Assembly (NCBI RefSeq): GCF_004801885.1
Contig: NZ_SSSM01000005.1
Coordinates: 992,001 to 1,056,000, forward strand
DNA: 64,000 nucleotides
DNA from: Naasia lichenicola
GTDB taxonomy: Bacteria; Actinomycetota; Actinomycetes; Actinomycetales; Microbacteriaceae
Direction: 5' to 3'
Position numbers and translations under genes: made by a program. A model generated the notes under the pieces. That model searched no databases. It worked only from the letters and a program-made list of their open reading frames with translations, and was not told where the DNA came from. Position 1 is the first letter of the stretch. Each line of letters begins with the position of its first letter. Of this stretch, positions 8,529-16,857 are shown piece after piece.

Positions 8529-9624
8529 CTACGCCACGACTGCCGGCAAGCGATATCGGGTTCGGTACCGCAAGCCGGATCACTCGCAGACCGACAAGCG
8601 CGGCTTCCGGACCAAGCGTGAAGCGGAGATCTTCCTGGCGTCGACGGAGGTCACCAAGGCGACTGGACAGTACATCGACGCGAGCGAGTCACGCGTGACG
8701 ATCGATGCGCTCGGCGTCGTGTGGATGGCGTCGCAACAACATCTGAAGCCCAGCTCGCAGGCAGTCATCGAGGTCGCGTGGCGCATCCATGTGCAGCCGG
8801 TCTGGGGCAATCGCCGGCTCGGCGATATCAAGCACAGCGAGGTGCAGACGTGGGTGAGCAACCTTGCCGCACGTCGGAGCGCTTCAGTCACCATCCGAGC
8901 GTTCGGCGTCCTGGCTGGAATCATCGACGTCGCGGTCCGCGATCGACGTCTTCCCTTCAACCCCGCACGTGGTGCGAACCTCCCTCGCAAGTCGGGGAAG
9001 GAGCGTCACTACCTCAGTCATGAGCAGGTCCAGCTGCTCGCGGACGAATCCCGCGACAACGGGACGCTGATCCTTTTCCTCGCCTACACGGGGCTGCGAT
9101 GGGGTGAAGCTGTCGGCCTACGGGTCAAGAGCCTCGACCTTCGACGCCGTCGCGTGCTCGTGCAGGCAAACGCCGTAAACGTGCGCGGCACGATCATCCC
9201 CGGAACGCCAAAGAGTCACGAGGCGCGCAGCGTTCCGTTCCCCGCGTTCCTAGCTGAACCACTTGCGCTGCTTGCAGCGGGGAAGGGGCGCAATCACCTG
9301 CTCTTCGGTGACGGCGAGGAGTATCAGCCGACTCCTACGCCTCGCGACGGATGGTTCGCGGGAGCGCGAAAGCGCTCTTGTTTGCAGGATCTGACGTTTC
9401 CGGAGATGCTGACGTTGCACGACCTACGGCACACGGCTGCTTCGCTGGCGATTTCCGCTGGGGCGAACGTGAAGGCGGTGCAGCGGATGCTCGGTCACGC
9501 TTCGGCGGCGATGACGCTCGATACCTACGCGGATCTCTTCGATGACGACCTGGATGCCGTCGCTGCGGCGCTCGACATCGCGAAACTTGGCTTGGCGCGT
9601 CATCCCGCTCGGACTGCCGAGTGA
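8512..9624 (+). CDS. int: Tyrosine-type site-specific integrase
   Basis: A 370-aa tyrosine recombinase with an N-terminal AP2-like arm-binding region (YRVRYRKPDHSQTDKRGFRT), a core-binding domain and a complete catalytic set: R196 (YTGLRWGE), K234 (TPKSHEARSVP), H303 and R306 (HDLRHTAASL), H329 (LGHAS) and nucleophile Y339 (LDTYADLF). It should integrate and, perhaps with a directionality factor, excise the element. The likely target is the tRNA-Arg(CCU) 2.7 kb downstream. The gene overlaps the XRE gene and converges with, and overlaps by 25 nt, the HEPN-motif gene. The integrase is unusually not next to the tRNA; a cargo gene intervenes. Confidence 0.95.
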   Translation: MGTISSYATTAGKRYRVRYRKPDHSQTDKRGFRTKREAEIFLASTEVTKATGQYIDASESRVTIDALGVVWMASQQHLKPSSQAVIEVAWRIHVQPVWGNRRLGDIKHSEVQTWVSNLAARRSASVTIRAFGVLAGIIDVAVRDRRLPFNPARGANLPRKSGKERHYLSHEQVQLLADESRDNGTLILFLAYTGLRWGEAVGLRVKSLDLRRRRVLVQANAVNVRGTIIPGTPKSHEARSVPFPAFLAEPLALLAAGKGRNHLLFGDGEEYQPTPTPRDGWFAGARKRSCLQDLTFPEMLTLHDLRHTAASLAISAGANVKAVQRMLGHASAAMTLDTYADLFDDDLDAVAAALDIAKLGLARHPARTAE

Positions 9625-12017
9625 GTCCCGGTCTCCTCTGACGCCGCCAGGGATTCGGATTGGGTAGACACCACGCGATTCCCGGGTTCGGGCCTTACCG
9701 GGAACTTCGACCAGTACGTCTGGTACTCCGACGCGAACCCCTCGGAAAACCGCAACATTTCATTCGGGGCCGCGAAAACGGCGCCCTGCATCAAATAGTG
9801 AGGGCGGTTGAGGCTCGGCAACTTTGCCCACTCAAAGGAAGAAGGGGAGGAAAAGCTGATTGTTCGTCCATTCGACGCCAAGACAGTCGTCGCGCCACCC
9901 CACGCGTTTATCTGGGTCGAAGTGACAGCGAAGGTGTTGCGAACGCACCCGATACTTTCCAGTCGGTCGAGAGCCGTGCGAGCTTTCCGCATTGCTTCTT
10001 CCACCTCACCGACGGTGGGGATCCGCTGTTTCGCATGCAGAAGTCCATTGCGGGCGGTCATGATGCCGGAGTCGTTCAGATCCGAACCAACCTCGGCGAG
10101 GGTCTCGATGATTGCTGACTGCGACAGGGGAAGTAAATCGAGGAAGGGATGAAGGTGTCTGAATGGGAACCGCTGAAGACTGGTCTTTTCTGCCCACTTC
10201 GGAGACGCTGTTGATACGCGGAGCAGTTCTTCATCTTTCCCTTGAAGTCTCTGTAGAAGCTTCGATAACCGCATAAACCCTTCGACGACGATGCTCAGCG
10301 TAGGTTCTGCGGTCAAGGAATTGAGGTCTTCTTCCCGATCGATCGACTCATTTAAAACTCTGATCGCAAATTCTCGGGCACTTTGCTCGAAGTACACGAA
10401 AGGGTTCTCGGCGGAGTAGTGGTCCTCAACGAGTCCCCAGGTTGCGAAGCAGAGGGAATCAAATAGGAACCTCTCAAGAGAAACGAAGTAGTCGGACGAG
10501 GCTTGCCGAAGGCCCTCAGCCGTGCTGGTGAGATCGACCGACGCCGTCTTTGCAAGCCCTTCCAGGGTGCCGTGCAGGCGCCAGTACTCATCGCGGATGT
10601 CGAGGGATCTTGGAAGCGGGAACCCAAGCTTCCACAAGATCGAGTCCCGCAACGTCGAGTTGTCTTGCTGGAGGTCGATCCCCAGATCAGCGCAAACCTT
10701 CGTTGCGTTCGCTCGACGCGCGAGTATCAGAGTCTCAATCGTGACCCTTGGGTCCGAGGTCCGAAGGAATTCCTCCAACCGCGACTGGGCATTATCGCCG
10801 GTGATTCCCCGCAGGATCCATGCCAACTCCTCCATGTCCTCGATGGAGTCAGGATCGAAAAGAGCGCGAGCAAGCGCCGAAAGCCGAAGCTGAGGCAAAT
10901 CTTTGTCGTGGCTCAAGGCGCGAATGCCGAGGCGGCTCAGCTGCGAACGAAGTCGCCAGGCACCAGAACTCACGCGACCGTTAACCTTTGGGCGCCGTAT
11001 CTCGTCGGCGGGCACAGCGATGATCCCGTCACGGACCGCCGAGTCTATGAGAGTTGCCAAGTCTTGATCGCTACTCATCATAAGGAGTTGCAGGGTCTGT
11101 GCGCGCGAAAGGCTGTCAACGAAAGTCTTTGCCTTGCCCTTCAGGCCGAGTTCCGTAGCGTTGGCTTGGAATTTCCCTTCGAGCGTGTCTGCGGCATGGA
11201 TGCACAAACTGGCCAGTTCGGCATTACTAAAGCAATCGCCGAGGATATATTCGATGGTTGCGGACTCGTCGACCTCATAAGAATTGAAATCATCCTCGAT
11301 GATGTCCGAAATAAACCCGTTCCAGGCGGATGGTTCGTCCGATATGGCCTGCAATACTTTAGACAGGTCGCGGCGACATCGGTTGACGCCGGCTTCGATG
11401 CTGGTTGTCAGTTGGACTCGATGCACGACCCCGCAACCCATATCTGCGCAGTGCTGCAGGGGGACACTCGTGGTTGGTCCCATCGCGCGCGCGAACGGCA
11501 ATCTGCGGATGCCGTACGGGCCAACAAGGTAATGACCAGCCTGGAAGACACCTTGGTCCATTCCGTCCATGAGACGCATTGTGTCGATGTGGTTGAGGTA
11601 GTCGCGTTCCTCCGGGAAGAGCTCGGCCGCCCGGTCGTAGAGCTCGCGTCCTAGGGTCATCGGATAGCGCAGGGCGCCTGCGATGATCTCGTTGGAGATG
11701 GCGCGTTCGAGGCGTGGGAGATCCAAACCATCGATGTCAATGAGCGGGTCCACATGGACAAGCCCCAGAAGCGCGAGAACGTGTGCGTCTTTTGCGTTGA
11801 CATTCTCTTGCGTCGTCAGTCTGCGGCTGACCACGACTCCAGACTTCGAAAGGACCACTGCAGCGTTTAGTTCTTCGGATGGTCTGTAGGACTTATCGAT
11901 GATGCTGTTGCGGAGAAGCGACACCAGATCTAGGACATCGAGCAGCTTTCTTCGCCAGGCCTCGTCGGGATACTTAGCCGCAAGCTCAGCACGGGTGAGG
12001 GGCGGTTCGGCGGCCAT
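9600..12017 (-). CDS. Uncharacterised 805-aa protein with C-terminal HEPN-type RNx3H motif; candidate defence gene
   Basis: I do not recognise the family. The protein is mostly helical, has no signal peptide or membrane segment and no visible P-loop. Near the C-terminus, R656-N657-G-L-L-H661 (TARNGLLHAK), followed by a long helix (VEEAMRKARTALDRLESIG), matches the Rx4-6H signature of HEPN ribonuclease domains with the usual polar residue after Arg. A Cys/His cluster near residue 190 (HCADMGCGVVH) might bind metal. HEPN proteins on mobile elements often act as abortive-infection or toxin RNases, which makes a defence role plausible but unproven. The gene is less GC-rich than its surroundings, lies between integrase and attachment tRNA, and has no obvious antitoxin partner. 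Confidence 0.7.
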   Translation of the reverse strand: MAAEPPLTRAELAAKYPDEAWRRKLLDVLDLVSLLRNSIIDKSYRPSEELNAAVVLSKSGVVVSRRLTTQENVNAKDAHVLALLGLVHVDPLIDIDGLDLPRLERAISNEIIAGALRYPMTLGRELYDRAAELFPEERDYLNHIDTMRLMDGMDQGVFQAGHYLVGPYGIRRLPFARAMGPTTSVPLQHCADMGCGVVHRVQLTTSIEAGVNRCRRDLSKVLQAISDEPSAWNGFISDIIEDDFNSYEVDESATIEYILGDCFSNAELASLCIHAADTLEGKFQANATELGLKGKAKTFVDSLSRAQTLQLLMMSSDQDLATLIDSAVRDGIIAVPADEIRRPKVNGRVSSGAWRLRSQLSRLGIRALSHDKDLPQLRLSALARALFDPDSIEDMEELAWILRGITGDNAQSRLEEFLRTSDPRVTIETLILARRANATKVCADLGIDLQQDNSTLRDSILWKLGFPLPRSLDIRDEYWRLHGTLEGLAKTASVDLTSTAEGLRQASSDYFVSLERFLFDSLCFATWGLVEDHYSAENPFVYFEQSAREFAIRVLNESIDREEDLNSLTAEPTLSIVVEGFMRLSKLLQRLQGKDEELLRVSTASPKWAEKTSLQRFPFRHLHPFLDLLPLSQSAIIETLAEVGSDLNDSGIMTARNGLLHAKQRIPTVGEVEEAMRKARTALDRLESIGCVRNTFAVTSTQINAWGGATTVLASNGRTISFSSPSSFEWAKLPSLNRPHYLMQGAVFAAPNEMLRFSEGFASEYQTYWSKFPVRPEPGNRVVSTQSESLAASEETGTHSAVRAG

Positions 12018-12179
12018 CGTGGACTCCTACGGATGCTCTGACAAAACGTCTGGCTAGTTCTACCTTGAACCCCCGACGGTGCGGTCAGCTGCATCAGATG
12101 TGGAGCAGAAGGTCGCAACCGCCGCGTCGCCACGGTCGGGGGAGGCGTCTCCTCGATCATGCCGTCAACATAAGGTTGC

Positions 12180-12276
12180 CCCTGATCACCCGAAAACGTT
12201 TCGAAGTGTGGGCAAAATGTGGGCAGAACGCCCTGATTCATACGTCGTCATTGAATCAATGGGCTTTTGATCAGGG
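12180..12276. repeat. Short repeats next to the tRNA: candidate integrase arm-binding sites (att region)
   Basis: Between the HEPN-motif gene and tRNA-Arg are CCCTGAT at 12180-12186 and 12231-12237 plus its inverse ATCAGGG at 12270-12276, and two direct copies of TGTGGGCA (12207 and 12218, 11 bp apart). Repeated short sites in both orientations beside the attachment core are typical of arm-type sites of tyrosine integrases. The whole 279-nt gap (12018-12296) contains no gene. Confidence 0.45.
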
Positions 12277-12296
12277 ATTTTACGGCGTAAACGCGG

Positions 12297-12368
12297 TGCC
12301 CCTGGAGGGACTCGAACCCCCAACCGTTTCCTTAGGACGGAACTGCTCTTCCATTGAGCTACAGAGGC
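12297..12368 (-). tRNA. tRNA-Arg (anticodon CCU)
   Basis: A full cloverleaf can be drawn: acceptor GCCTCTG/CAGGGGC with discriminator A, D arm GCTC...GAGC, anticodon loop GTCCTAA (CCU, decoding AGG), and T arm GGGGG-TTCGAGT-CCCTC. CCA is not encoded. Position 32 is G rather than the usual pyrimidine and the 27-43 pair is a mismatch, both minor. Its 3' end faces the mobile element, which fits its use as attachment site with the 3' end rebuilt by the element. Confidence 0.93.
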
Positions 12369-12518
12369 TGGCGGGCTCAGTTTAGAGGGTGCGGGTCGTT
12401 CAGAGCTGGCTGACGCCGTCGCAGATACGGCACTGGACGTGGCGCGTCAAGCCGCTCGTGCTCATCGCCCATGCCTCGTAGCGTCGATTACCCGGCCTCG
12501 CGTGTGGGCAGGGAGGAG

Positions 12519-13331
12519 ATGCCGTCTCATGAAATTGTCGTCAACGGGCCACCGTCATACCGCCGCGGCGGACGACCGATGAGGGGGCGACTGATCCGGA
12601 ACGTCGCCCCAGGCGTGCATCGCCTGGAACACGGCTTCGTGAACTGCTACCTCCTCGAAGAGGAGGAGCGCGTCACGATCGTGGATGCCGCCCATCCGCG
12701 CACCTGGCCACTCGTGGCGAAGGCCCTCGACGCGATCGGGCGCACTCCGAAGGACGTCGCTGCGCTCATCCTCACCCACGCGCACTTCGATCATCTGGGC
12801 TTCGCGGCCCGCGCGCAGCAGGAGTGGAACCTCCCGATCTGGGCGCACGCGGACGATCACTACATCGCGGCGCACCCCTACCGGTACGCACACGAGAACC
12901 CCCGCCTCATCTATCCGATCGCTCATCCGCGCGCCCTCCGGCCACTCGGCGCGATGACACGAGCCGGAGCGCTGCGCGTGGAAGGGGTGACCGGGCTGCG
13001 GATGATGCAGCCGGGGATGGTGCTCGATGTGCCCGGGCATCCCGAGGTGGTGGCGGTGCCGGGCCACACCTATGGGTCGTGCGCGTTCCTCCTGCGCGAA
13101 TCGTCGGTCCTGCTCTGCGGCGATGCGCTCGTCACCTTCAACCCCTACACCGGCGGTGAGGGAGCGCAGATCGTCTCCGGTGCAGCGACCGCGGACAGTC
13201 GGCTGGCTCTCGCGAGTCTGCGCGTGCTCGCCGAAACGGAGGCGCAGATCGTGCTGCCGGGGCACGGTGCTGAGTGGCCGTACGGCATTCGTGCCGCCGT
13301 GAGGGTGGCGGAGCAGGTCGGCGCGAGCTGA
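12519..13331 (+). CDS. MBL-fold metallo-hydrolase
   Basis: A 270-aa beta-lactamase-fold hydrolase with the metal motif THAHFDHLG (HxHxDH), the downstream His in VVAVPGHTYGSCAFLL, Asp in LLCGDALV, and the final His in VLPGHGAEW. The family covers glyoxalase II-like and lactonase-like enzymes; the substrate is unknown. The start is uncertain: ATG 12519 is directly preceded by GGGAGGAG (too close), and ATG 12579 (MRGRLIRNV) starts right at the conserved domain without a clear ribosome binding site. It is the first chromosomal gene right of the tRNA and is followed by a repeat block. Confidence 0.85.
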   Translation: MPSHEIVVNGPPSYRRGGRPMRGRLIRNVAPGVHRLEHGFVNCYLLEEEERVTIVDAAHPRTWPLVAKALDAIGRTPKDVAALILTHAHFDHLGFAARAQQEWNLPIWAHADDHYIAAHPYRYAHENPRLIYPIAHPRALRPLGAMTRAGALRVEGVTGLRMMQPGMVLDVPGHPEVVAVPGHTYGSCAFLLRESSVLLCGDALVTFNPYTGGEGAQIVSGAATADSRLALASLRVLAETEAQIVLPGHGAEWPYGIRAAVRVAEQVGAS

Positions 13332-13354
13332 CGGGAGCGGAGGGCAGCTCGGTC

Positions 13355-13571
13355 GGGCTTCGACACGGCCGCTTCGCGACCGGCTCAGCCGCCGAGGGAT
13401 CAGCGGGCTTCGACGCGGTCGCTGGACGACCGGCTCAGCCACCGGGGGAGGGGGAGCGGTTTGCGGGCGGTCTTCGACTTGGTCGCTGGGTGACCGGCTC
13501 AGCCACCGGGGGAGGGGGAGCGGTTTGCGGGCGGGCTTCGACGCGGTCGCTGCGACCGGCTCAGCCACCGG
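13355..13571. repeat. Four tandem degenerate copies of a GGCTTCGAC...CCGGCTCAGCCACCGG repeat
   Basis: Copies begin near 13355, 13405, 13468 and 13533. Each joins GGGCTTCGAC(A/G)CGG, a short variable stretch and GACCGGCTCAGCC(A/G)CCG; copies 3 and 4 share a longer GGGGGAGGGGGAGCGG linker. The same two half-motifs recur in the 111-bp repeats at 58929-59298. This fills most of the 310-nt gap between the MBL gene and otnK. Confidence 0.8.
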
Positions 13572-13641
13572 CGGGGGCGAGTCGTGTGGTGGAATCGAGG
13601 GACGTCGCGGGTGCGCTCGCCATCTCGAAGAGGAGCAGTGG

Positions 13642-14901
13642 GTGTTGCGACTGGCTGCGATCGCCGATGACTTCACCGGCGCCACCGACCTCGCGACCTC
13701 CCTCCGCGAGCGCGGCCTTCGAGTCGCCGTCGTGCTGGGCGCCTCCGCCGTTCCGACGGGTTCCCAGGACCTCGACGCCGTGATCGTCGCCCTCAAGTCG
13801 CGGACGGCCCCAGTGGCCGAGGCGGTGGGCGACTCGCTCGACTCCATCCGCGCGCTCAGCGCTCTCGAACCCCAGCAGTACTTCGTCAAGTACTGCTCCA
13901 CCTTCGACTCCACCCCGCAGGGCAACATCGGCCCGGTGCTCGACGCCGTGCTCGAGGAGCTCGGCGAGACCCGCACCGTCGTGGTCCCGGCTTTCCCCGA
14001 CAACCACCGCACGGTCCGGGACGGCACCCTCTATGTCGGCGGCGACCTGCTCAGCGAGTCATCCATGCGCCACCATCCGCTCACCCCGATGACAGAGTCG
14101 CGGATCGCGCGCATCCTCGGACCGCAGACGAAGCGGTCCATCGCTGAGGTCGGACTGCAGGCGGTGCGTGGGGGAGTGGACGGGCTCCGCAAGGCGCTTG
14201 AAGCGGCGAGCGCCGGGGGACAGGCCTCCTACCTCGTGGTCGACGCGCTCACCAACGACGACCTGCAGACGATCCAGGCCGCCACCGCCGACTGGCGCCT
14301 GCTCTCTGGCAGCGCCGGGCTCGCCTTCGGCATGAGCGGGCCGCATGATCCGTCGACTCAAGAATTCGACGCCCCCGAGGGGCGTCGGCTCGTGGTCTGC
14401 GGAAGCGCGTCATCGAAGACCCGCGTGCAGATCGCAACGGCGCTCGCCGCGGGTGCCGCGGGCCACAAGCTCGACGTCGAGCGGCTGCAGGACGAGCCGC
14501 AGGCCGTCGTCGATGAGGTGCTCGCCTGGCTCGATCATCTCGACGCGGACGCCATCCCGATCATCTACTCGGTCGGATCGCTCGCCGATCTGCGGGACGC
14601 GGCAGAAGGTCCGGCGGGGCTCACGCCGGCTGAGGCCGTCGAAGCGGCGCTGTCCCAGATCGTGGTCCAGGCCGTCGAGCGACTCGCGGTCCGCCGCGTC
14701 ATCGTCGCCGGAGGCGAGACCTCGGGGGCCGTCGCCACCGCACTCGGCTGCCGCCAGCTGCTCATCGGACCGCAGATCGCCCCGGGCGTCTGCTGGTCGC
14801 TGTCCACCACTGCGAGCGACGTCTCCATCGCGCTCGCGCTCAAATCCGGCAACTTCGGCGCCGATGACATGTTCATCGGCGCATGGGAGGCACTCGTATG
14901 A
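13642..14901 (+). CDS. otnK: 3-oxo-tetronate kinase (four-carbon acid sugar kinase, DUF1537 family)
   Basis: A 419-aa protein with the two-lobed four-carbon acid sugar kinase architecture: N-terminal sugar-binding domain opening with AIADDFTGATDLA, middle FVKYCSTFDSTPQGNIG, and C-terminal nucleotide-binding domain with VVCGSASSKTRVQ and the conserved VIVAGGETSGAVA. The family phosphorylates 2- or 3-oxo-tetronates in catabolism of C4 sugar acids such as threonate or erythronate. GTG 13642 is preceded by GAAGAGGAG with a 6-nt spacer, a strong site. It overlaps otnC by 4 nt (ATGA). OtnK versus the DenD-linked variants cannot be split by eye, but pairing with a class II aldolase supports OtnK. 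Confidence 0.9.
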   Translation: MLRLAAIADDFTGATDLATSLRERGLRVAVVLGASAVPTGSQDLDAVIVALKSRTAPVAEAVGDSLDSIRALSALEPQQYFVKYCSTFDSTPQGNIGPVLDAVLEELGETRTVVVPAFPDNHRTVRDGTLYVGGDLLSESSMRHHPLTPMTESRIARILGPQTKRSIAEVGLQAVRGGVDGLRKALEAASAGGQASYLVVDALTNDDLQTIQAATADWRLLSGSAGLAFGMSGPHDPSTQEFDAPEGRRLVVCGSASSKTRVQIATALAAGAAGHKLDVERLQDEPQAVVDEVLAWLDHLDADAIPIIYSVGSLADLRDAAEGPAGLTPAEAVEAALSQIVVQAVERLAVRRVIVAGGETSGAVATALGCRQLLIGPQIAPGVCWSLSTTASDVSIALALKSGNFGADDMFIGAWEALV

Positions 14902-15554
14902 CGACACTCACCGACACACTGGACCCGGGCAGCCTGCTCGTCGACACCGCTGCGCGGGTCGCGGCAGCCGGCATCAGCCCCGGATCGAGCGGCAACATCA
15001 GCATCCGGGCAGGCGACCGCGTCTACGCGTCAGGCACAGGTGCCGAGCTGGGTCGATTCGGGTCCGGCGACGTGGCCGAGCTGACCATCGACGGCGCCCA
15101 CCTCAGCGGCCCCAAGGCCTCCAAGGAGGTCTCGCTGCACCTCGCGTTCTACCGGAAGAACCCGACGCACACCGCCGTCGTGCACGTGCACTCACCGCAG
15201 GCCGTCGCGGTCTCCTGCCTCGAGCCGTGGAGCGCGCAGAGCGCGATCCCGCCGCTCACTCCCTATTTCGTGATGCGAGTCGGCCAGACCCCGCTCATCC
15301 CGTTCCGGGTGCCTGGCAGTCCCGAGCTGGCGGAGCTCGTCGCCGCTCTCGAGTTCCCGTTCCACGCCGCCCTGCTCGCGAACCACGGACAGATCACCAG
15401 CGCGGTCGATGCGGGCCGGGCGGTCGACGCCGCGGTCGAGCTCGAAGAGGTCTGCCGGATCGTGCTGCTCACTTCAGGTCACGAACGCAGGCTGCTTCCG
15501 GAAGCGGATGTGACGGCGCTCAGCGAGAGGTGGGGAACCCCCTGGAGCGTCTGA
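14898..15554 (+). CDS. otnC: 3-oxo-tetronate 4-phosphate decarboxylase (class II aldolase family)
   Basis: A 218-aa class II aldolase/adducin-domain protein with the GSSGNIS phosphate-binding loop, catalytic Glu in GPKASKEVSLH, zinc histidines in VVHVHSPQA, and the third His in LLANHGQI. OtnC decarboxylates the product of OtnK to dihydroxyacetone phosphate. The start ATG overlaps the otnK stop (GTATGA) and has GGAGG 7 nt upstream, so the pair is translationally coupled. No otnI isomerase or dehydrogenase partner is in the window, so the pathway must draw on genes elsewhere. Confidence 0.88.
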   Translation: MTTLTDTLDPGSLLVDTAARVAAAGISPGSSGNISIRAGDRVYASGTGAELGRFGSGDVAELTIDGAHLSGPKASKEVSLHLAFYRKNPTHTAVVHVHSPQAVAVSCLEPWSAQSAIPPLTPYFVMRVGQTPLIPFRVPGSPELAELVAALEFPFHAALLANHGQITSAVDAGRAVDAAVELEEVCRIVLLTSGHERRLLPEADVTALSERWGTPWSV

Positions 15555-15629
15555 TGGCCAGGCGTGCCTGGTTCGCGGACATCAACTCGCCGACCTCGAC
15601 ATGAGCGAGGCGCGCACGGACAGGTCCGG

Positions 15630-15935
15630 TCAGCCGACCAGTCGCAGGTGGCGTTCAGGCGCCGGGTTCAGATTCTCGACGGGTGCCGGCGCAAGCAGCT
15701 CCACGGGCTGAGCGGACAGCAGATCCGCGACCGCCGTGCTGAAGGAGCTGCGGTACCACCGATCGAGCGGCCGAGCGAAGGCGATCACCTCGAAGAGATC
15801 GCCCGTCGGTGGTGAGCCCAGTGCAGTCACTGCGCCGATCGATGTCACCAGCTCGTCGTCCATGCCGCACTGCGAGACGTGCCATGTCGTCGAAGACACC
15901 GCCACGATCTCGAGCCGGCCGAATATCCTGCCCAT
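15630..15935 (-). CDS. Hypothetical small protein
   Basis: A 101-aa soluble protein (starts MGRIFGRLEIVAVSSTTWHV). No domain is recognised. The start at 15935 is supported by GGAG 7 nt upstream; a longer frame reaches 15974. Codon use is typical of the genome and reading is uninterrupted. It converges with otnC, with a 75-nt gap. Confidence 0.6.
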   Translation of the reverse strand: MGRIFGRLEIVAVSSTTWHVSQCGMDDELVTSIGAVTALGSPPTGDLFEVIAFARPLDRWYRSSFSTAVADLLSAQPVELLAPAPVENLNPAPERHLRLVG

Positions 15936-16138
15936 CCGCTGCTCCCTGAAGCTGTCGATACGCCATGGGAACACGGTGACTTTCCTGCGGGGAGGGGCTT
16001 GACGAATGTCGCCCCATGGGCATGGCCAGAGTGGCGGGTATCACCTTCACTCGCCTCGGGTCAAGACCTTTAGCTCTGGTCAGCCCCTTCTTAGCATCGA
16101 GTACCAGCACACGAGAAGTGGCGAGGATGGGACCCGGC

Positions 16139-16426
16139 ATGCGAATCAAGTTCGGCGAGTGGACGGACGACGACGTGGTCGTCCTCGAGCTCTCTGAGAC
16201 GGAATGGCGGGTGAGCGACCTCCGTCGACGTGAGGCCGATGGGATGGCCGTCGTCGGGTTCGTGCAGAGGGCCGAAGATCGCTTCGAAGCCATCGCGGTC
16301 CAGGAGCCAGGACAGACGGCCGAGTTCAGTGATCTGGTCGCGGCCGTGCACTACCTCGAGCGGTACTGCGTCGAGGACGAGCCCGAGCTGCCCGAGCTGC
16401 GGCCGACGGGCACGGGAGGAATCTGA
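16139..16426 (+). CDS. Hypothetical small acidic protein
   Basis: A 95-aa acidic protein (MRIKFGEWTDDDVVVLELSE...) with no recognised domain; the C-terminus is Glu/Pro-rich. GAGGA about 11 nt upstream favours ATG 16139; ATG 16127 is possible. Its stop overlaps the start of the next gene (ATGA), so the two form a small operon of unknown job. Confidence 0.65.
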   Translation: MRIKFGEWTDDDVVVLELSETEWRVSDLRRREADGMAVVGFVQRAEDRFEAIAVQEPGQTAEFSDLVAAVHYLERYCVEDEPELPELRPTGTGGI

Positions 16427-16785
16427 TGCGACACATCACGTTCGGCGACAAGTCATTGCTGATGGGCGACGAAGCCGCCCAGGTGCTTGTGGACTATGCA
16501 GCTGCTTTGACCAATGCAGGACGCGCGGATTCGGTGGAGATGCGCGCCATCGGAACCGACGGCAACGACGTGAACACGGACATGCTGTTGGATTCGAGCA
16601 CGAGTCTGATGTCGGAGACCGCCACCACCGTCATGGAAGAGCCCGATAATGCAGCCGTCGTCGAGTACATGCGTCGCCAGATGGCGCTGATCGATGTTCC
16701 GCCCGTGATCGTCTCGACGGACCTGCACGATCCGAGTGATTTCCCCGATTTCGACCAGCCGACGGCGATTCTCGACGGGCGCTGA
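16426..16785 (+). CDS. Hypothetical protein, coupled to the upstream small gene
   Basis: A 119-aa acidic soluble protein (MRHITFGDKSLLMGDEAAQVLVDYAAALTN...). Residues 38-60 are Asp/Thr/Ser-rich. No known domain is seen. The start overlaps the previous stop by 4 nt, so translation is coupled. The N-terminal phrase resembles small immunity- or carrier-like proteins only loosely; no function is claimed. Confidence 0.65.
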   Translation: MRHITFGDKSLLMGDEAAQVLVDYAAALTNAGRADSVEMRAIGTDGNDVNTDMLLDSSTSLMSETATTVMEEPDNAAVVEYMRRQMALIDVPPVIVSTDLHDPSDFPDFDQPTAILDGR

Positions 16786-16857
16786 CCTCTGGACGCGAGC
16801 AACGTCAGTCCTGCGAATCCGAGGTGCGGATCAGCCGACTAGGCCGCGGCCCTCAAC

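Larger units (their letters stand above)
5335..12296. mobile_element. Integrative mobilizable element at tRNA-Arg(CCU); left boundary not resolved
   Basis: The segment carries an oriT-like region, relaxase, MobC-like protein, XRE regulator, tyrosine integrase and an HEPN-motif gene, and ends exactly at the 3' end of an intact tRNA-Arg(CCU), a common integrase target. No type IV secretion or FtsK-like transfer genes are visible, so it is mobilizable rather than self-transmissible as far as can be seen. The part from 9.6 to 12.3 kb is visibly less GC-rich than the chromosome to the right. No copy of the tRNA 3' end was found between 1 and 5700, so the left end may lie beyond the window and the aromatic operon may be cargo. 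Confidence 0.65.

Noticed and set aside
9600-12017. Toxin-antitoxin pair with the XRE gene at 7851 as antitoxin of the HEPN-motif gene
   Set aside because: The two genes are separated by the integrase and convergently oriented, and the XRE gene overlaps the integrase instead, so element regulation is the simpler reading.
13355-13571. CRISPR-like array before otnK
   Set aside because: Copies are degenerate, spacing is irregular and the linkers are repeated rather than unique.
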